From CAMBDR01 sp046597185 (GTDB taxonomy: Bacteria; Pseudomonadota; Gammaproteobacteria; Burkholderiales; Burkholderiaceae_D), in assembly GCA_046597185.1 (NCBI GenBank), contig JBKJLF010000166.1, positions 1 to 15,913 on the forward strand: DNA of 15,913 nucleotides, read 5' to 3'. The position numbers and the translations under genes are program-made. This document shows positions 12,481 to 15,913 of this stretch, piece after piece; position 1 is the stretch's first letter, and each line of letters starts with the position of its first letter. Below the pieces are notes generated by a model that saw only the letters and a list, made by a program, of their open reading frames with translations, ran no database searches and was not told the origin of the DNA.

Positions 12481-12633
12481 CTAGAGCCGCCCCGTCAATA
12501 ACATTACCAGCAGCACCAACAAAATCACGCCTGTAATACCGCTTGGGCCATAGCCCCAACTACGGCTGTGCGGCCAGGTCGGAATTGAACCAACCAACAA
12601 AAGAATGACGACAACTAATAAAATGATTCCCAT
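12481..12633 (-). CDS. DUF3309 family small membrane peptide
   Basis: This 50-residue peptide starts MGIILLVVVILLLVGSIPTW and continues with PHSRSWGYGPSGITG and a second hydrophobic segment ending LLTGRL. That two-helix layout with a Trp/Gly-rich turn (WPHS.SWGYGPSG) is the DUF3309 pattern. AGGAGA lies 6 bases before the ATG. It would sit in the inner membrane, and its function is unknown. It follows the coiled-coil gene by 46 bases, so the two are probably co-transcribed from P6. Confidence 0.85.
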   Translation of the reverse strand: MGIILLVVVILLLVGSIPTWPHSRSWGYGPSGITGVILLVLLVMLLTGRL

Positions 12634-12679
12634 GATTTTCTCCTGAACGAGAGGTAGTCGGGTTGGTGCTACAGAAGGC

Positions 12680-12970
12680 TTACTTTTTCAATTCGGCTTT
12701 AAAATAATTGAACGAGTGGCTAAATGCATCGCGCAGTTTTTCCAGACTGGTGGCCATGCTTTCCCATTTATCTCCTCCCGCTTCCTTCATATCGGAGAGC
12801 TTGCTCAAGGCCAGTTGCGATTGTTCCCGCAACTTGGCCAATTCCGTATTGTATTTTTCCTTGGCATCGAGCCGGGCTTCATGGGCACGGCTACCCAGTT
12901 CGTCCATGGCCAGGTTGAGCGCATCGAGTTCGGCTTTCATCTTTGCGATGTACAGGTCTTTCTTGTTCAT
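12680..12970 (-). CDS. Small coiled-coil stress-type protein
   Basis: This 96-residue soluble, highly helical protein (MNKKDLYIAKMKAELDALNL, then DAKEKYNTELAKLREQSQLA) is predicted as a coiled coil throughout, with a conserved-looking end GGDKWESMATSLEKLRDAFS and then FNYFKAEL. It resembles the small coiled-coil proteins found beside DUF3309, PRC-barrel and similar stress genes. There is no signal peptide and no catalytic motif. AAGGAG before the ATG at 12970 decides the start, and the frame upstream of it is low-complexity Thr/Pro. Driven by P6. Confidence 0.85.
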   Translation of the reverse strand: MNKKDLYIAKMKAELDALNLAMDELGSRAHEARLDAKEKYNTELAKLREQSQLALSKLSDMKEAGGDKWESMATSLEKLRDAFSHSFNYFKAELKK

Positions 12971-13066
12971 GGTATAACTCCTTGTTGGTGGTGTTGGTGT
13001 TGATGTTGAGGTTGGTTGTGCCAGTGACAACGATTCTTACTGACTTAGTGTTACTGCTGCCAATTC

Positions 13067-13108
13067 AGAATAGATATTCCCCGGAACAGGGTCTGTGCGT
13101 TGCCGCAC
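13067..13108 (-). promoter_or_regulatory. Palindrome promoter P6 of the coiled-coil/DUF3309 group
   Basis: On the minus strand GTGCG-GCAA-CGCAC followed by AGAC (13091-13108), then 18 bases, then TATTCT (13067-13072). It reads towards the coiled-coil gene at 12970 with a leader of about 90 bases, which includes a GTT/GGT-rich run at about 12978-13018. Confidence 0.68.
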
Positions 13109-13150
13109 GCAGGTAGCGAATCCGGCAACCAGTCACCCAACACCAGTCAA

Positions 13151-15226
13151 TCAGGGTGTGAAACTGTCTTTTTTTGGTGCGATCAATGCAGTCTCGGCTG
13201 CTGCTTCCTCGGTTGATGGTGCCAATACGGGAGGGGGATTGGGTGCGATGAAAAAATCACGTGGCTGGCTGGTAAAGCGCTGCAGCAAGGTATGGATTAA
13301 TGCGCTGGTGTGGCCAAAGCTGGCCTGGCGCGAACGTAGCGCCACCGTTAAGGCAAGGCTAAAACTGACGAACAGATTCATGCCGCCTATCGCCGCAATG
13401 CCCAGCAGGGAGGTGAGCACTTGCTGCCAGCTCAGATGATAGTTCAACCCAACCACGGCGGTGGCAAAATTGGCGCTGGAGAAGGTAATGTGACGAATAT
13501 CGAAGGGCATACCCAGCAGATAACCCAGGGTGCCAGTGCTGCCCAGAAAAATGCCGAAGTAAAAATTGCTCATCAAACCGCCCAGATTGTTTTCCAGATA
13601 GTTGGCCAGGCGCTGGCGTCGGTACACGCCCAGCACCCGCCCGAGCCAGCGCAGTTGCGTCACACGGCAGGCCATGCGCGTATACAAGGCGCTATTGTCG
13701 TAATAGCCCGAGATCAGGCCGGCGATAAACAGCCACACGCCGGCAATCATGGCATACCACAGCGCCGGGCTGTGCAGCGGGTCAATATCATGCAGCAGAT
13801 GCAGCGCTTTTTCTGGCGTCACCAGGGGCTGGCCGCGCAGCCAGCCATACAATAGGGCAATGATAAAGGCTAGCGGCATGGCCGTTGCCAGATTGCCCAG
13901 CACCGCCACCAACTGGGTGCGCCAAACCTTGATGATCAATTCACTCATGCTGTCCAGATCAATGTGGCGGCCATCCTTGCTGTGCAAAGTTGCCGCGATG
14001 GTGGCGGCCGTCATGGCCGGTTGTTTGGTGGCGATGCTGAAATGCAAGACATAAATCAACATAAAGCCCAGGGAGTAATTCAGGCTGTATAAAAACGCTT
14101 CGGCAAAGGGTGCTGCATGCAGGTACGACGCCAAAATCTTCAACATTGCCATGACGCTGACAATGGCCCCGGCACCGGCTGAGGACACAAACATGGCGCG
14201 CAACAGCGGACGCGTTTCGGCAATATAGTGTTCGCCGGTACGGCTGGCATTTTCGGTGACATTGCGTGCCAATAAATTCAGGTTGTTGGCAAACAGTTGG
14301 CGCAGGGAATATTTTTTATTGTGCGCTTCAATCAATTCCTGGGCCAGCGCCACGGCGGCGCTGCGGCGGGCATCTGCTTCCACTTTTGGCTGCGCTTCCA
14401 ACAAAAACAACAGCTTTTGCAAGCGCGCAATGCTTTGGGTCAGCACCACCAATAAATAGGTGAGGGCGATACTGGTGCCCTGGTGTAGCGCATTTTTGCG
14501 GATTTTGCCGACCACGGTGCTACATTGATCCAACATCACCAGTAAATGGCGGGCATCGGTTTGGTCGCCGGCGTCGCTGCTGGTGTTGCTGCTGTTGCTG
14601 GTGTTGGTTGCCTCCAATGATGCCAACCAAGCGTTGGTTTCCAGATTTTGCATCAAAAACGGCGATTCAAATTTTTCGATATCGGCGTGAATGCGCAATA
14701 ACTTCGGTTCCAGCCCGATGGCGCAAATGCGGTAAGACAAGGTACGCACCGCTTCCAGCATGCCCGCGCGCATCGGGGCGGCTTGATCCGCACCATCGGC
14801 ATCATCCGCACCCTGTAATAAATCAAACAGCACCATCCATTGTTCCATGGGCACGGCATTAATCCACAGATAATCGGTTTTCTCAACCAAAATTTGATCC
14901 AGCGCATCGGCCAGGTATTGCTCTTCCAGTGCGGGCGGCAAAATGCAGTAGATGATATGGCGTATTAACTCGCTGAAAAACCCATCGGTGGAATGGATGC
15001 CCACGTCGGTGTACAAACTGGTGTGGCGACGGCTGGCCAGGATGCACAAAATATACTGGCGCAAGCGCAGCGCTTGCTGTGGCTGGCCTTGCAACAACTG
15101 GCAAAGTGTGCGCACTGCCGGCGTGGCGCTGATGTCCGGTTTGGGTGGGCGCAGCGCGGCCACCAGTTCTACCAGTAAATTGATTTGGCTGCTGTCGGGG
15201 GAAATTTGTTCGAGTATTGCCAACAT
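13151..15226 (-). CDS. PF10136 (Gcr-type 'site-specific recombinase') multipass membrane protein
   Basis: This 691-residue protein has a soluble N-terminal half and then about six membrane segments: RAMFVSSAGAGAIVSVMAML, the SLNYSLGFMLIYVLHFSI region, VLGNLATAMPLAFIIALLYG, LWYAMIAGVWLFIAGLISGY, MSNFYFGIFLGSTGTLGYLL and LLGIAAIGGMNLFVSFSLAL. These match the family that databases call site-specific recombinase after gonococcal Gcr. No tyrosine- or serine-recombinase catalytic motif is visible, so the recombinase label is doubtful and a membrane role is likelier. ATG 15226 has AGGTGG five bases upstream. The frame extends to ATGs at 15295 and 15304, 11 bases after the preceding gene, without a good ribosome site. 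A Ser/Asn/Thr-rich stretch lies at about 14563-14615. It follows the uncharacterised gene upstream, probably as one operon. Confidence 0.85.
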   Translation of the reverse strand: MLAILEQISPDSSQINLLVELVAALRPPKPDISATPAVRTLCQLLQGQPQQALRLRQYILCILASRRHTSLYTDVGIHSTDGFFSELIRHIIYCILPPALEEQYLADALDQILVEKTDYLWINAVPMEQWMVLFDLLQGADDADGADQAAPMRAGMLEAVRTLSYRICAIGLEPKLLRIHADIEKFESPFLMQNLETNAWLASLEATNTSNSSNTSSDAGDQTDARHLLVMLDQCSTVVGKIRKNALHQGTSIALTYLLVVLTQSIARLQKLLFLLEAQPKVEADARRSAAVALAQELIEAHNKKYSLRQLFANNLNLLARNVTENASRTGEHYIAETRPLLRAMFVSSAGAGAIVSVMAMLKILASYLHAAPFAEAFLYSLNYSLGFMLIYVLHFSIATKQPAMTAATIAATLHSKDGRHIDLDSMSELIIKVWRTQLVAVLGNLATAMPLAFIIALLYGWLRGQPLVTPEKALHLLHDIDPLHSPALWYAMIAGVWLFIAGLISGYYDNSALYTRMACRVTQLRWLGRVLGVYRRQRLANYLENNLGGLMSNFYFGIFLGSTGTLGYLLGMPFDIRHITFSSANFATAVVGLNYHLSWQQVLTSLLGIAAIGGMNLFVSFSLALTVALRSRQASFGHTSALIHTLLQRFTSQPRDFFIAPNPPPVLAPSTEEAAAETALIAPKKDSFTP

Positions 15227-15315
15227 GCGGGCCACCTGGGTAAAAACAGCTAGTGTAAGCCGTCTGGCCGGCGTGATCTGTGCGCTAGCCAACATAGCCG
15301 CCATATCAATAGGAT

Positions 15316-15913
15316 TTATTGCAGACTTTGCTGGCGCTGATATTCGTCATGTTTCATGCTGATATATTCCGCACGTTCAATTTCATGCAATTGCACAGGG
15401 TAGCGCTCGGTGGCGGTAAACCAGGATTGCAAACGCGCATCAAGCTGCTTGGCCGCAGGCAAATTTGCGCTTGCCAGATAGCTGTCTATGGCCAGGTAAT
15501 AGCGCATGGTATTGCGCTCGACCAAGCCGCGAATGCCGCCGATAGGCTGGCCGTTGGCGCTTTGGGTAAAACCGAGCTTGTCACTGGCCACGGTGTTCAA
15601 ATACAATTGCATGGCCAGCCGGGCGCTCAAATTGCTGCTCCAGGCATAGCTCAAGTGTAAAAAGGTTTTGTTACCGGGCAGTGGTACTGCTTCCAGCGTG
15701 ATACGGTAATCACTGGTGCCCAGCGGCCCTCGTGCTGCATTCAAGTCAATCGCCAAATAATCGGCTTGCGCGCTTTGCAGGGTATAGCGAAATTCCAGCC
15801 GCGTTGCGCTGTTTAATGGTTCCGGGGTTTTTTTACCCAGATAGATGCGCAATTGGGTGGCCCGCGGGGCGATTTGGGCATGGCAGTATTTGGTGTTGAG
15901 GTGCAGCAGCATC
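15316..15913 (-). CDS. Uncharacterised conserved protein upstream of PF10136 gene (5' end outside window)
   Basis: The visible 198 residues include TRLEFRYTLQSAQADYLAID, LGTSDYRITLEAVPL and FLHLSYAWSSNLSARLAMQL. The end has GIRGLVERNTMRYYLAIDSY, YPVQLHEIERAEY and MKHDEYQRQQSLQ. I recall closely similar proteins next to the PF10136 gene in Oxalobacteraceae, annotated only as hypothetical. The beta-strand-rich pattern with a lipid-binding-like look (LEAVPLPGNKTFLHLSY) could suggest a START-type fold, but that is a guess. The frame is open to the window edge, so the true start and any signal peptide lie outside. Function unknown. Confidence 0.8.
   Translation of the reverse strand, partial: MLLHLNTKYCHAQIAPRATQLRIYLGKKTPEPLNSATRLEFRYTLQSAQADYLAIDLNAARGPLGTSDYRITLEAVPLPGNKTFLHLSYAWSSNLSARLAMQLYLNTVASDKLGFTQSANGQPIGGIRGLVERNTMRYYLAIDSYLASANLPAAKQLDARLQSWFTATERYPVQLHEIERAEYISMKHDEYQRQQSLQ

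Noticed and set aside
15105..15116. Palindrome AGTGTGCGCACT resembling the promoter motif arms
   Set aside because: It lies within coding sequence, lacks the N4 spacer between the GTGCG and CGCAC arms, and has no 18-base-spaced -10 facing a gene.

Overview
The window looks like a betaproteobacterium, most likely Burkholderiales close to Oxalobacteraceae. This is inferred from familiar protein families (a PF10136 Gcr-type membrane protein with its usual partner, a PEP-CTERM protein, DUF4398/OmpA lipoproteins, DUF3309, a four-gene MCE lipid ABC transporter) and moderate GC content, not from any marker gene.

Layout. 1-595: 3' end of a decayed IS1380-type transposase. 617-1070: relics of a PAAR/RHS polymorphic-toxin gene. 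1141-4761 (+): an overlapping operon for an MlaE-type permease, ATPase, MCE protein and auxiliary lipoprotein. 4758-5372 (-): an open but gutted catalase relic. 5518-7596 (-): a fusion of two periplasmic solute-binding domains. 7945-9885 (+): DUF4398 lipoprotein, OmpA-domain lipoprotein and ferritin-like protein. 10002-10469 (-): a shortened ice-binding-like (DUF3494) PEP-CTERM protein, divergent from a PRC-barrel protein (10749-11147, +). 11224-12970 (-): OmpA-type porin, DUF3309 peptide and a small coiled-coil protein. 13151-15913 (-): PF10136 membrane protein and an uncharacterised protein cut by the window edge.

The main find is regulatory. Six promoters carry a palindrome GTRCG-N4-CGNAC followed by an MGAM tail, and in all six exactly 18 bases separate it from a -10-like hexamer. 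That puts the palindrome centre at about -41.5, the geometry of a class II CRP/FNR-type activator site. The promoters serve the lipid transporter, the catalase relic, the DUF4398/OmpA/ferritin group, the DUF3494 protein, the PRC-barrel protein and the coiled-coil/DUF3309 group. Together they read as one envelope and oxidative/iron stress regulon collected in a single island.

Two further themes run through the window. First, several genes are internally deleted (transposase, PAAR/RHS, catalase, DUF3494), two of them still as one open frame. Second, short tandem repeats, mostly with a 12-bp unit, sit in frame inside the transporter ATPase, the lipoprotein signal peptide and the solute-binding fusion, and also in a non-coding leader.
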